Shown here one piece after another: positions 17,422 to 25,304 of a DNA stretch of 64,000 nt (within the stretch, counting starts at the first letter, position 1; every line of letters starts with the position of its first letter). Source of the stretch: Bin87 sp965217175. Lineage in GTDB: Bacteria; Chloroflexota; Dehalococcoidia; Lucifugimonadales; UBA3495. The DNA is taken from the NCBI GenBank assembly GCA_965217175.1, contig OZ244251.1, positions 2,294,001 to 2,358,000 of the forward strand. Direction: 5' to 3'. A program made the position numbers and the translations under genes. The notes below the pieces were generated by a model. That model had not been told where the DNA came from. It made no database searches and saw only the letters and a program-made list of their open reading frames with translations.

Positions 17422-18786
17422 ATGATTGAAAAAATCCTCGGCTGGCGCCCTCCAACCCCTTTCTACTATGGTTGGCTGGTTCTGGCGATGGGATCGCTCT
17501 GTACAGCTGCCGGGTCCAGCGTGTCGCAAGTCGTGCTTGGTACGGTGCAGGTTTACATCGTGGAGGAGACTCACTGGAACATCGGGACGTTGTCAATTGC
17601 GGTTACCGCTGGCACCTGGTGCTCGGGTATCTTGGCGCCGTTCGCTGGCCGCCTCGCTGACCGCTTCGGTCCCAGATATCTGATCACAATTGGGTTGGTA
17701 GTCGTAGCCTGCGCGCTATTTGCACTGTCTTCCGTCGACAGTTCCTCGTTGTGGCAATTCTTTGTTGCCTACATCATTGGCCGATCCATCAGCAACCCAT
17801 TTCTGATCGGCGTAGTACCCCGAACCGCTACGGTCAATTTCTTCCGTAGGCGGCGCAATATTACGCTGGCAATCTCCGGGATGGGCCGCCCTATCGGTGG
17901 TGCCATCAACATTCAGATAATCTCGTTGATCGCGCTATCGCAGGGCTGGCGAGCGTCATACGGTTACCTGGGCGTGTTCATGTTGGTGCTCACGGTGCCG
18001 GTGTTTTTCATCATGCGCCGGACTCCGGAAGAAATCGGCTTGCTCCCCGATGGCGCCAAACCCGCTGTAGGATCAAGTCAAACCGGAAGGTCTTCCGCAG
18101 ACCGCAGGGTCTCGGGCCGAACCGATACTGACCTGGCGCCCGAATTCAGCTGGACGGTGCGTGAAGCGATGCGAACCCGCGCGTACTGGTGCATTGCCGG
18201 CACGGCGATATTGGCCGTGATAGCGTCCGCAGGGTTGGGATATATCCTGGTTCCGTATCTGGTCAGCACAGCAGGGCCTGGGTTGTCAAACTCGCAAGCG
18301 GCTGGGGTCGGGAGCCTGGGAGCGGTGCTCGCCTTGACCACATTGATCTGGGGGATCCTGGCCGACAGATTTGGGCCGCGTCAATGCATGGTGATGACGA
18401 TAGCGGGAGCGGTTCTAACCCAGGTGTTCCTGATGACAGCGGTCAACTCGGTGTTGACGGCATACATTTTCGCCGTCCTGTGGGGATTCTTCTCCAACAC
18501 CGTAGGGACGCTGGAACACATGCTGCTGGCTCAATACTTCGGGCGCGGCTCATTTGGGGCGATTCTAGGTTCTCTGGGGCCATTACAAACCACCGCGCTT
18601 GGCATCGCGCCGGTATTTGGCACCTTTCTTCAGACGGCAACCGGCAGCTACGCCATCGTGTTTGGCGTGCTGGCGGCCATGTATGCAATGGCCGGAATGC
18701 TTATTTTCCTGGCCAAAGCGCCTGAATTGCCTCCTCGGGCGGTGCAGATGGCCCGGGAGGCGCAGGATGCCCCAGCAACGGTATAA
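17422..18786 (+). CDS. MFS transporter, monocarboxylate/OFA-like
   Basis: 454 residues with about 12 hydrophobic segments and the MFS loop motif GRLADRFGPR between helices 2 and 3, repeated in the second half as GILADRFGPR. The central cytoplasmic loop (about 205-240) is polar. The N-terminal FYYGWLVLAMG and the RxPEEIG motif after helix 6 resemble the oxalate/formate antiporter and monocarboxylate transporter group, so an organic-anion substrate is likely. Upstream, a TATATT (17333-17338) lies beside the palindrome CCCAATGTTGGG (17320-17331), which might be an operator. Start ATG 17422 has no strong ribosome site. Confidence 0.85.
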   Translation: MIEKILGWRPPTPFYYGWLVLAMGSLCTAAGSSVSQVVLGTVQVYIVEETHWNIGTLSIAVTAGTWCSGILAPFAGRLADRFGPRYLITIGLVVVACALFALSSVDSSSLWQFFVAYIIGRSISNPFLIGVVPRTATVNFFRRRRNITLAISGMGRPIGGAINIQIISLIALSQGWRASYGYLGVFMLVLTVPVFFIMRRTPEEIGLLPDGAKPAVGSSQTGRSSADRRVSGRTDTDLAPEFSWTVREAMRTRAYWCIAGTAILAVIASAGLGYILVPYLVSTAGPGLSNSQAAGVGSLGAVLALTTLIWGILADRFGPRQCMVMTIAGAVLTQVFLMTAVNSVLTAYIFAVLWGFFSNTVGTLEHMLLAQYFGRGSFGAILGSLGPLQTTALGIAPVFGTFLQTATGSYAIVFGVLAAMYAMAGMLIFLAKAPELPPRAVQMAREAQDAPATV

Positions 18787-18817
18787 TCCAGGCGACTTTC
18801 CCAAAGGAGGCACACCA

Positions 18818-19210
18818 ATGCCAGGCAAAAATTACGTCAATCCGTCGGGTATCAGCGACCCGTCGCCGTCAGGATTCACCGCGGTCGTGCAGGCCGGAAA
18901 CACCGTGTATATCGCGGGTATGGTCTCTCAAGATGAAAATGGCAACGTGGTGGGCGCCGGCGATGCCGAAGCCCAAACTACACAGATTTGGCATAACATC
19001 GAAGTGGCCGTGAAATCAGTCGGCGGCAGCCTGTCAGATATCGTTAAGACCACCACGTACATTACCGGTATCGAACATGGCGGCGCGGTGCGCGCGGTGC
19101 GCGGACGTCTTTTCCCCAACAATCCGCCGACCAGCACTCTTTTGGTAGTGAGCGAACTGGCAAACCCGGCCTACGTGGTGGAAATCGAGTCCATCGCAGT
19201 GCTCGATTAA
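18818..19210 (+). CDS. RidA-family protein
   Basis: 130-residue member of the YjgF/YER057c/UK114 family. RidA itself hydrolyses reactive enamine/imine intermediates from amino-acid metabolism. Seen here: AGNTVYIAGMVSQDENGN, QTTQIWHNIEVAVKSVGGSLSDIVKTTTYI and the substrate-binding Arg region VRAVRGRLFPNNPPTSTLLVV. The ATG at 18818 has AAAGGAGG 8 nt upstream and follows the MFS gene by 31 nt, suggesting cotranscription. The exact subfamily is not certain. Confidence 0.92.
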   Translation: MPGKNYVNPSGISDPSPSGFTAVVQAGNTVYIAGMVSQDENGNVVGAGDAEAQTTQIWHNIEVAVKSVGGSLSDIVKTTTYITGIEHGGAVRAVRGRLFPNNPPTSTLLVVSELANPAYVVEIESIAVLD

Positions 19211-19328
19211 CCCGACGAAGAGCGGTGCAAATCCCCGCGTTGACCGATGCGTCGGCGCGGGTTGGCCCCAGCATCAGGAACCCATAAGGATCCAGGGGCA
19301 ACGGGTGATGACCCGAGCCACCTGCAAT

Positions 19329-19580
19329 CTAGAATTCGGAGTCAGGACCCTGCTGTTGGAGGCGCTTCTGTTCCTGCAGGACCAGCCACATCCGATGCCA
19401 CACGAAACGGCGCTCAGGGTCCTGAAGGCGGCGGCCAATCAACTGGCGAACAGTCTGCACCGCCTGGCCGGCAAAGAACCCCCAATGTCCAGGCTCCTCA
19501 CGCATCCAACCCGCGAGACGGTCAGGATTGGAGACAACGACCTCAGCCAGCACAGCGTCCAGGTCGGTCTCGGCCGCCAT
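19329..19580 (-). CDS. Small protein of unknown function after thiS
   Basis: 83 residues, with GGGAGG before the ATG and only 4 nt after the thiS stop, so it is very likely cotranslated with the thiamine genes. The middle (VVSNPDRLAGWMREEPGHWGFFAGQAVQTVRQLIGRR) faintly resembles the YqeY/GatB C-terminal helical motif (enP..v..k..gk.GfLvGqvmk), but is too diverged for a firm call. No catalytic residues can be named. Being fourth gene of a TPP-riboswitch operon hints at a role in or near thiamine synthesis. Confidence 0.7.
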   Translation of the reverse strand: MAAETDLDAVLAEVVVSNPDRLAGWMREEPGHWGFFAGQAVQTVRQLIGRRLQDPERRFVWHRMWLVLQEQKRLQQQGPDSEF

Positions 19581-19584
19581 GGTT

Positions 19585-19788
19585 TTATCCGCCTCCCACA
19601 GGCCTTACTATTTCCAGGGCATCGCCTTCGTTCAGCTGCACTGCCGCGAAATCCTGTTTGCGGATAACCTGACCGTTGTAACCGACCGCGATGAAACGCA
19701 TGTTAATATCGATCGTGGACAAGTAGCTCTGCAGGTCGAGACCATTGTCGATTTCCCGGGGTTTGCCGTTCACTCTCAACGTAATCAT
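19585..19788 (-). CDS. thiS: Sulfur carrier protein ThiS
   Basis: 67-residue beta-grasp protein ending in Gly-Gly-Gly, with the C-terminal GDALEIVRPVGGG typical of ThiS. It carries sulfur as a C-terminal thiocarboxylate for ThiG. Starts 9 nt after the thiE stop. No thiF adenylyltransferase is in the window. Confidence 0.93.
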   Translation of the reverse strand: MITLRVNGKPREIDNGLDLQSYLSTIDINMRFIAVGYNGQVIRKQDFAAVQLNEGDALEIVRPVGGG

Positions 19789-19797
19789 GGCAGAAAT

Positions 19798-20496
19798 TTA
19801 CCTACCGTTGCTGGTTGCGTGTTCTGTAACACTGCCTGTTATCTCGGGATCTGGCTGTAAACCGATTGCGGCAAGCATAGCAGATTTCAAGCCCTTGGCC
19901 GCTGCTTCCGGGTCGTCGCTGGCGAGAATGCTGGTGATTACCGCCGCTCCCCAGGCTCCGGCTCCCATTACATCAGCCACGTTGGTAGTGTCGATTCCAC
20001 CGATGGCCACCAGGGGAAGCGATACGCCGGCATCGCGGATACGGGTCAACAATCCCGGGCCGGCCGGTTCTTCGCCGGGGTGGGAACGGGTAGCGAACAT
20101 AGTGCCGACCAGCAGGAAATCTGCACTGGTGGCAGCCGCTTCCAGTGCCCCTTCGACGGAGTGAACGGAACGGCCAACAATGGCCTGCTCCCCCACGACC
20201 CTGCGGACAAGGTCGGCCGACATCGCCGCTTCACCCAGCTGAACGCCATCGGCTCCACCGGCCACCGCCACGTCAGCGCGTTCATTGACCAACAGCAGTG
20301 CCCGGCCTTCGGTTACGCTCCGCAAGGTTGAAGTAAGCGAGAACACAGCCTGCCCCGGCAAATCTTTATCGCGTACCTGGACCACGTCAACACCGCCAGA
20401 GACGGCTGCCGCAACGCGGGCCGGCATCTCGTCCGCAGCGCAGACTGTGCGATCAGTCACGAGGCACAAACAGGGATAGGGCAGCGATGGCCGCAT
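19798..20496 (-). CDS. thiE: Thiamine-phosphate synthase
   Basis: Joins the thiazole and pyrimidine phosphates to thiamine phosphate. 232 residues in a TIM barrel with VVQVRDKDLPG, LLLVNERADVAVAGGADGVQLGE, VGRSVHSVEGA, FLLVGTMFATRSHPG, and VAIGGIDTTNVADVMGAGAWGAAVITSIL. It is 13 nt after thiG. Confidence 0.96.
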   Translation of the reverse strand: MRPSLPYPCLCLVTDRTVCAADEMPARVAAAVSGGVDVVQVRDKDLPGQAVFSLTSTLRSVTEGRALLLVNERADVAVAGGADGVQLGEAAMSADLVRRVVGEQAIVGRSVHSVEGALEAAATSADFLLVGTMFATRSHPGEEPAGPGLLTRIRDAGVSLPLVAIGGIDTTNVADVMGAGAWGAAVITSILASDDPEAAAKGLKSAMLAAIGLQPDPEITGSVTEHATSNGR

Positions 20497-20509
20497 GGCG
20501 CGAAAGCGG

Positions 20510-21298
20510 CTAGTTTGCTACCACGGGTTCGGGCACATCGGAAGTCGGACTGCTGGCGATCGCCTCGGTGCGCACCGGGATTCGGCCTGCCAGGTAAGCC
20601 TGCCGTCCGGCTTCGACTCCTTTGCGGAAGGCATCCGCCATCATGGAGGGGTCCTGGGCCTGAGCGATGGCCGTATTCACCAAGACAGCGTCTGCGCCCA
20701 TCTCCAGAGCCTTGGCGGCGTCGGAAGGCACTGCCAAACCAGCATCCACGATGACGGGGATGCTGGCGTTTTCTAGGATGATCCTGATCTCTTCGCCGGT
20801 GTGGATTCCCTGACCGGACCCGATGGCAGAACCCAAAGGCATGACTGTGACGCACCCGACGTCTTCGAGGTTCTTGGCGAGCACCGGATCGGCGTGGATG
20901 TAAGGCAGGACCTTGAACCCCTCGGCCACCAATTGCCGGGCGGCTTCCAATGTGCCGTTGGGATCGGGGAAAAGATACTTGGCGTCTGGTATGACTTCGA
21001 GCTTCACAAAATCGGTTTGGGTAACTTCCCGGCCCAGCCGAGCCACAAAGAGCGCCTCTTCAACCGACCGACAACCGGCAGTGTTGGGAAGGATCTGGTA
21101 TTTGTCCCAGTCGATGTAATCAAGGATGGTTTTCTCTTCCGGATTGTCCAGGTCCAACCGGCGAATGGCTACGGTAACAATCTGGGAACCAGAGGCTTCC
21201 AGAGAATCGACCATGTCCTGCATGGTTCGGTGACGTCCAGTACCGACTATCAATCGGGAATGGAAAGATACTCCCCCAATTATCAGTTCATCGGTCAT
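20510..21298 (-). CDS. thiG: Thiazole synthase
   Basis: Makes the thiazole ring from DXP, the ThiS thiocarboxylate and an imine. 262 residues. Seen: IIGGVSFHSRLIVGTGRH, VTVAIRRLDL, ILPNTAGCRSVEEAL, Schiff-base Lys in FVKLEVIPD, VMPLGSAIGSGQGI, IPVIVDAGLAVPSDAAKALEMGADAVLVNTAIA. The ATG at 21298 has AAAGGAG upstream; a frame extension to 21394 runs back through the riboswitch terminator and is rejected. First gene of thiG-thiE-thiS under TPP control. Confidence 0.97.
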   Translation of the reverse strand: MTDELIIGGVSFHSRLIVGTGRHRTMQDMVDSLEASGSQIVTVAIRRLDLDNPEEKTILDYIDWDKYQILPNTAGCRSVEEALFVARLGREVTQTDFVKLEVIPDAKYLFPDPNGTLEAARQLVAEGFKVLPYIHADPVLAKNLEDVGCVTVMPLGSAIGSGQGIHTGEEIRIILENASIPVIVDAGLAVPSDAAKALEMGADAVLVNTAIAQAQDPSMMADAFRKGVEAGRQAYLAGRIPVRTEAIASSPTSDVPEPVVAN

Positions 21299-21355
21299 CG
21301 GGCAACTCTCCTTTACCGAGCCACGCATTGATTTTGCAAGAGGCTCACGGCATCC

Positions 21356-21386
21356 CAAAAGCAAAACCGCCAGGCGAACCGGCGGC
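21356..21386 (-). terminator. TPP-riboswitch expression-platform terminator
   Basis: On the minus strand, CCGCC...GGCGG stem (21367-21385, seven pairs including one G-U) followed by TTTTGCTTTT. It sits 20 nt downstream of the riboswitch aptamer and 58 nt before thiG, the usual place for ligand-dependent transcription termination. Confidence 0.82.
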
Positions 21387-21405
21387 TTCATCAAAGCTCT
21401 ACCAA

Positions 21406-21500
21406 CTGTTCCTGCGCCGGCATTACCCGGATCCGGTACAGACGGTCGGCGACGAATTTGGCCGCCCTCTCAGCCTGGTTTACCCAAGCTCCCGCCAGAA
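21406..21500 (-). promoter_or_regulatory. TPP (THI-box) riboswitch upstream of thiG
   Basis: Minus-strand leader contains the THI-box hallmarks: CTGAGA (21468-21473) and GGATCCGGGTAATGCCGG (21417-21434), closely matching the consensus CUGAGA and GAUCUGGAUAAUGCCAGC, with a closing CAGGAACAG side. Thiamine pyrophosphate binding should terminate transcription at the hairpin that follows. Confidence 0.95.
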
Positions 21501-21526
21501 TTGCGTGAGGGTTAAATTGTTCTGAA

Positions 21527-21556
21527 AATGTAACACTACAAACGGGTTGAAGTCAA
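21527..21556 (-). promoter_or_regulatory. Promoter for the thiG operon
   Basis: Minus strand TTGACT (21556-21551, 5 of 6), 18-nt spacer, TACATT (21532-21527, 4 of 6). It lies between the riboswitch and the IS66-family element, only 16 nt from the IS end, so the insertion left it intact. Confidence 0.5.
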
Positions 21557-21564
21557 TTCCAGAA

Positions 21565-21585
21565 CGTTCAACGTAACAGTTCAGA
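21565..21585. repeat. IS66 left end: target duplication plus inverted repeat
   Basis: CGTTCAAC (21565-21572) is the 8-bp target duplication; GTAACAGTTCAGA (21573-21585) is the 13-bp left terminal inverted repeat. Both match the right end exactly. Confidence 0.95.
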
Positions 21586-21661
21586 CTTGGAGAGGTGAAT
21601 TGGCCGAAGGTTGGTCGGGAATCGCTGGAGCTGAGAGAGGTGGTTATGTCATATATCTGGG

Positions 21662-23038
21662 ATGGATGCGGAAATCGACCTCAGCACTGCGGACCGGGAT
21701 GTGCTGATTGCCATCATTGAGAGGCAACAGGCCATCATCGAGAGTCTGGAAAAACGGATCGCCCAGTTGGAAGGGCGGGACAAATTGGGCGGCACCCGCC
21801 GGATGCCCGGTCTGAAGCCCAAAGCCGAGCAGCAGCCGGCCCAGCCCAAGAAACCACGCAAGCCTCGGCCCCACGGCTTTGCTCGCACCCGCATGACGCC
21901 CACCCAGCGGGTGGAACACGTGGTGGAACAGTGTCCCGACTGCGGAACCCAGCTGTCCGGTGGCTGGACCCAGCGCACTCGGGAAGTGATTGACCTGCCC
22001 CGGGTTCCGGTGCAGGTAACCGAGCACGCTTATATCGCCCGCACCTGCCCACAGTGCCAACGCTGTTGTACGCCCACCGCGCAACTGGAGAACATGGTGA
22101 TGGGCAAGCAACGCCTGGGGGTCAACCTGATCAGCCTGATTGCCGCCCTGCGGGAGGAGGCCAGGCTGCCTTTCCGCACCATCCAGTGGTACCTGGACAC
22201 CGTGCATGGGTTGCGTCTCAGCCTGGGAGCCATCGTGGACGCCACGCAAAGGGTGGCTTGCAAGGCCCAGGCTGAACTGACGGGCATTCTGGAACGCATC
22301 CGAGGCAGTCCGGTGGTCCATGCCGATGAGACCGGCTGGCGTGAGGACGGACACAACGGCTACGTGTGGACCTTCAGCACCCCCAGCGAGCGCTACTTCC
22401 TGCGTCGGGGCCGGGGCAAGGCCGTGGTGGATGAGGTCCTGGGCGATCAGTTCGCTGGCGTGCTGGTCAGCGACTTCTACGCCGCCTATCACCATTACGA
22501 CGGCCCCAAGCAACGCTGTTGGGCCCACCTGTTGCGGGACATCCACGACCTGCGCGCACTCTACCCCGATGATGACCGGTATGATGACCGGCTGGCCCAA
22601 TGGGCTGACGCCATCCACCAACTCTACCGTCAGGCGACCGCCTTCACCCATCCCTCAGAGCAGCAACGGCCAGAGCAGCAACGGCCAGAGCAGCAACGGC
22701 GCACCGCCCAACTGGCCTTGGAACAGCGCCTGCTGGCCCTCTGCCGTACCTACCAGGATGACCCATCGGCCGCCCCAACCAGGCTGTGCCGACGCATGGA
22801 GAACCACATCAAGGAACTCTTCCTCTTTGTGGCTGAACCAGAAGTCCCGCCGGACAACAACGCCGCCGAGCGCAGCCTGCGACCGGTGGTAATCAGCCGT
22901 AAAATCAGCGGTGGCTCACGCTCCGCAGCGGGCACTGACACCAAGATGACCCTGGCCTCAATCTTCGGCACCTGGCGCGTACAAGGCTTCAACCCCCTCA
23001 CCGCCTGCCGACAACTGCTCACTTCCCCGCAACTCTGA
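21662..23038 (+). CDS. IS66-family transposase (TnpC-like)
   Basis: 458 residues. N-terminal coiled coil (about 8-40), basic Pro-rich linker, a zinc finger of two CxxC pairs (CPDC at about 85 and CPQC/CC at about 125), then a DDE domain with first Asp in VVHADETGW, second region VLVSDFYAAYHHYDGPKQRCWAHLLRDIHDL, and the Glu in DNNAAERSLRPVVISRKISGG. A polar insert with three PEQQR repeats sits at about 330-350. The stop codon overlaps the right inverted repeat. The frame is intact. Confidence 0.97.
   Translation: MDAEIDLSTADRDVLIAIIERQQAIIESLEKRIAQLEGRDKLGGTRRMPGLKPKAEQQPAQPKKPRKPRPHGFARTRMTPTQRVEHVVEQCPDCGTQLSGGWTQRTREVIDLPRVPVQVTEHAYIARTCPQCQRCCTPTAQLENMVMGKQRLGVNLISLIAALREEARLPFRTIQWYLDTVHGLRLSLGAIVDATQRVACKAQAELTGILERIRGSPVVHADETGWREDGHNGYVWTFSTPSERYFLRRGRGKAVVDEVLGDQFAGVLVSDFYAAYHHYDGPKQRCWAHLLRDIHDLRALYPDDDRYDDRLAQWADAIHQLYRQATAFTHPSEQQRPEQQRPEQQRRTAQLALEQRLLALCRTYQDDPSAAPTRLCRRMENHIKELFLFVAEPEVPPDNNAAERSLRPVVISRKISGGSRSAAGTDTKMTLASIFGTWRVQGFNPLTACRQLLTSPQL
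22656..22700 (+). repeat. Three perfect 15-bp tandem repeats inside the transposase
   Basis: CAGAGCAGCAACGGC repeated three times without mismatch, encoding PEQQR three times. Unit length is a multiple of three, so copy number can change without breaking the frame. Confidence 0.97.
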
Positions 23039-23054
23039 ACTGTTACCGTTCAAC
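23034..23054. repeat. IS66 right end: inverted repeat plus target duplication
   Basis: TCTGAACTGTTAC (23034-23046) is the reverse complement of the left 13-bp end; CGTTCAAC (23047-23054) repeats the left flank. Confidence 0.95.
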
Positions 23055-23162
23055 CGCCGAGTGTAATACCGTGATTCGCTGAATCTGACGCTAACCTTAA
23101 GCAAAACGCAATCGCAACCGGGACTCGACACTTTCGGGGGTAGACGGCCGCCAGGGTCGCCA

Positions 23163-23189
23163 ATTGTTACGCTTCGCTCGCGATGACAC
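23163..23189 (-). repeat. REP-like palindromic repeat, copy 1 (partial)
   Basis: On the minus strand reads GTGTCATCGCGAGCGAAGCG then TAACAAT, matching the core GTCATTGCGA..GTAGCGTGGCAAT of copies at 33804 and 51596. It lies in the gap between the IS element and the CoA-transferase genes; the rest of this 228-nt gap shows nothing else. Confidence 0.65.
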
Positions 23190-23282
23190 GATCGCGCCGG
23201 CTTGATACAGAGAACATTCCTCCCATCGCAACGCTCTCGCGGTGCAGGCGATATCCGATTCCTGGCAAATGTGAACCGGCGG

Positions 23283-23954
23283 TCATACCTCGTACTCCGA
23301 CACGATTTCCGGAATAATGAGAGTAGCTCCGGTGACCGACTGAACATCGAACGGCGTCCACCCGGGAGCCGTTTCACGCAGCACCATGCCGTCGGGAGTG
23401 GGTTCCAATACGGCGACATCAGTGACTATCAACGAGACGCACGCTTTTCCAGTTAGGGGATAGACGCAATCCTGAACAACCTTGGGGTTGCCCTGGCGGT
23501 CGTTGTGTTCCATGGCCACTATGACTTTGCCGGCGCCGGCCGCCAAATCCATGGCTCCCCCGATGTTGCCGACTCCGCGCTCGGGAAGGATCCAGTTAGC
23601 CAGGTCGCCGATAGCGGAAACCTGGTGAGCCCCCAATACCGTAACGTCCACGTGCCCGCCACGGATCATGGCGAAAGCGTCAACGGAAGAGAAAAATGCC
23701 ATTCCCGGGACACGTTCCAGGAACTGGCCTCCAGCATTGATGAGGTCGATGTTTTCGTTGCCGTCTTCTGCCAACGGCCCACAGTTGAGTACGCCGCTCT
23801 CGCTGTGGTAACACACGACGCTGTCGTCTGCCACGAACATTGAGACCAACGTGGGGATGCCGATGCCGAGGTTCACATACGCACCCGGGGGCAATTCTCT
23901 GGCCACCCGCATTGCGATGATAGTGCGGTCCAGTCGTTCTTTATCTGCAGTCAT
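23283..23954 (-). CDS. 3-oxoacid CoA-transferase, subunit B
   Basis: 223 residues. Moves CoA between acyl-CoA and a 3-oxoacid. Class I CoA-transferase beta fold with GAYVNLGIGIPTLV, the catalytic Glu in YHSESGVLNCGP (usual form SENG), INAGGQFLERVPGMAFFSSVDAFAMIRGGHVDVTVLGAHQV, and NIGGAMDLAAGAGKVIVAMEH. All key features are present, so this is the active B subunit. It lies 17 nt after the B'-A fusion gene and should pair with the A half of that fusion. Confidence 0.93.
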   Translation of the reverse strand: MTADKERLDRTIIAMRVARELPPGAYVNLGIGIPTLVSMFVADDSVVCYHSESGVLNCGPLAEDGNENIDLINAGGQFLERVPGMAFFSSVDAFAMIRGGHVDVTVLGAHQVSAIGDLANWILPERGVGNIGGAMDLAAGAGKVIVAMEHNDRQGNPKVVQDCVYPLTGKACVSLIVTDVAVLEPTPDGMVLRETAPGWTPFDVQSVTGATLIIPEIVSEYEV

Positions 23955-23971
23955 GTGTGGGTATTCCGTTA

Positions 23972-25294
23972 TTAGTCGTAGCCTGTGAAACCATCGGGGC
24001 GCCTGACGATGCGTTGCACGAACACGCCGGGCGTGACGATTTCCTCGGGATCAAGTTGGCCGGGTTCCACTATTTCATCCACCTCGGCAACGGTGATGCG
24101 GGCAGACGGCGCCATGACGGCATTGAAGTTGCGCGAAGTGCCGCGATACACCAGGTTCCCTGATGTATCGGCCTTGTGCGCCCGGATCACGGCAAAGTCG
24201 GCGCGCAAACCGTATTCCAGGATATAGGGGCGCCCGTCGAACTCCCTTTGCTCTTTGCCTTCGCCGATGAGGGTGCCGGCTCCGGTCGGGGTGTAGAACG
24301 CAAGCACACCGGCGCCGCCGGCACGCAATCTCTCTGCCAGGGTACCCTGAGGGACGAGTTCCAGATCCACCTCGCCGCGTCGGTACGCCAACTCGAACTC
24401 GGATGGGCGCGACACCGACGGCGACACCGGGAAAGAGGCGATGGCCTTTGCAACCTGCCCGTTTTCGATAAGGATGCTGTGGTCAATTGCCGTCCTGCCC
24501 GGGGGTGTGCCAAAGCTGACCACCCGTGCGATCCCGGCGGTGTTGCTAACGATGGTGAGGTTTTTCTTTCCAGTGTCCCGGACGGCAACCAACAGGTAAT
24601 GCGCCATACCGCCGGGTCCGCCGAATCCGTCGATGAATACGGTGGCGCCGTTGGATAGGTCGGCCAGGGCGGACAAACCGTCGGAATAGATCTTGCTGGG
24701 TGGTTGACCAGGATGGGGAGTGAAATCCATTTCCCGTAACGACGGAGAAGCCGACAACTTCGCACCAATAACGGATTCGACACCCTCGACAGTCCAACCG
24801 GGCGCAACTTCCTGCAAAATAAATCGGCCTTCGTGTATTCGAATCACTCCCACATCTGAAACCACCAGATCCACGCAGTTGATGCCGTCGGGCGGGAGGT
24901 TCAGCTGGTTGACCAAAGCGTTGGGGCGGTTGTGATCGGTTGTGAGAAGTATCGCCACAACCCGTCCGGCGTTGGCAGCCAGATCTACAGCGTTGCCGGG
25001 CTGACCGGCTCCCGATACACCGGCGAAACAACCGGAGGCATCGACTTGCGCCGCATTCAGCACAGCCATGCCAACGTAACCGCCGCGGGTGATGGCTGCT
25101 GCATCCGCCGCAGTTACCGGAATCCCGTTCAATGTCCCGTCGTTGTTCAGGAACCATGCCCGAAGGTTGGCAGGGGTGGATTCTTTGATGCCAGGCGCGA
25201 AGTCCGGTTCGACGGCCACCACCATGCCGGGGGTGATCTCGCCAGCCAAGCGGCGGGAAATTTCGAGCGGATCCAATTTTCCGGCGGGTATCAA
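23972..25294 (-). CDS. Fused B'-A 3-oxoacid CoA-transferase with degenerate B half
   Basis: About 440 residues from a TTG at 25294; the frame stays open to 25342 and would then overlap the previous gene by 38 nt. The first half (about 1-195) is a shortened B subunit: it keeps AAQVDASGCFAGVSGAGQPGNAVDLAANAGRVVAIL and LQEVAPGWTVEGVESVIGAKL but has FLNNDGTLNG where the catalytic SENG/SESG Glu should be, and lacks about 30 residues after it. The second half (about 205-440) is a good A subunit with FIDGFGGPGGMAHYLL, PQGTLAERLRAGGAGVLAFYTPTGAGT, and YGLRADFAVIRAHKADTSGNLVYRGTSRNFN. Human SCOT is an A-B fusion; this is the reverse order with a dead B half. It is the middle gene of a three-gene set. 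Confidence 0.85.
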   Translation of the reverse strand: MIPAGKLDPLEISRRLAGEITPGMVVAVEPDFAPGIKESTPANLRAWFLNNDGTLNGIPVTAADAAAITRGGYVGMAVLNAAQVDASGCFAGVSGAGQPGNAVDLAANAGRVVAILLTTDHNRPNALVNQLNLPPDGINCVDLVVSDVGVIRIHEGRFILQEVAPGWTVEGVESVIGAKLSASPSLREMDFTPHPGQPPSKIYSDGLSALADLSNGATVFIDGFGGPGGMAHYLLVAVRDTGKKNLTIVSNTAGIARVVSFGTPPGRTAIDHSILIENGQVAKAIASFPVSPSVSRPSEFELAYRRGEVDLELVPQGTLAERLRAGGAGVLAFYTPTGAGTLIGEGKEQREFDGRPYILEYGLRADFAVIRAHKADTSGNLVYRGTSRNFNAVMAPSARITVAEVDEIVEPGQLDPEEIVTPGVFVQRIVRRPDGFTGYD

Positions 25295-25304
25295 AGTTTT
25301 CTGC

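Larger units (their letters stand above)
21573..23046 (+). mobile_element. Intact IS66-family insertion sequence (single-transposase type)
   Basis: 1,474-bp element bounded by 13-bp perfect inverted repeats starting GTAA, flanked by a perfect 8-bp direct repeat (CGTTCAAC), as expected for the IS66 family. It encodes only the large transposase and no TnpA or TnpB, like the ISBst12 subgroup. It lies between the thiamine-operon promoter and the CoA-transferase cluster. Exact ends and an uninterrupted ORF suggest a recent insertion. Confidence 0.95.

Noticed and set aside
19225..19265. Terminator after RidA
   Set aside because: CCCGCG/CGCGGG stem with an inner hairpin but no T-run; too weak to call.
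21644..22651. 335-codon minus-strand frame inside the IS66 transposase
   Set aside because: Shadow of the transposase gene, which has all expected motifs and exact IS ends.
22656..22700. CRISPR array
   Set aside because: The three repeats are directly adjacent, in-frame with the transposase and have no spacers.
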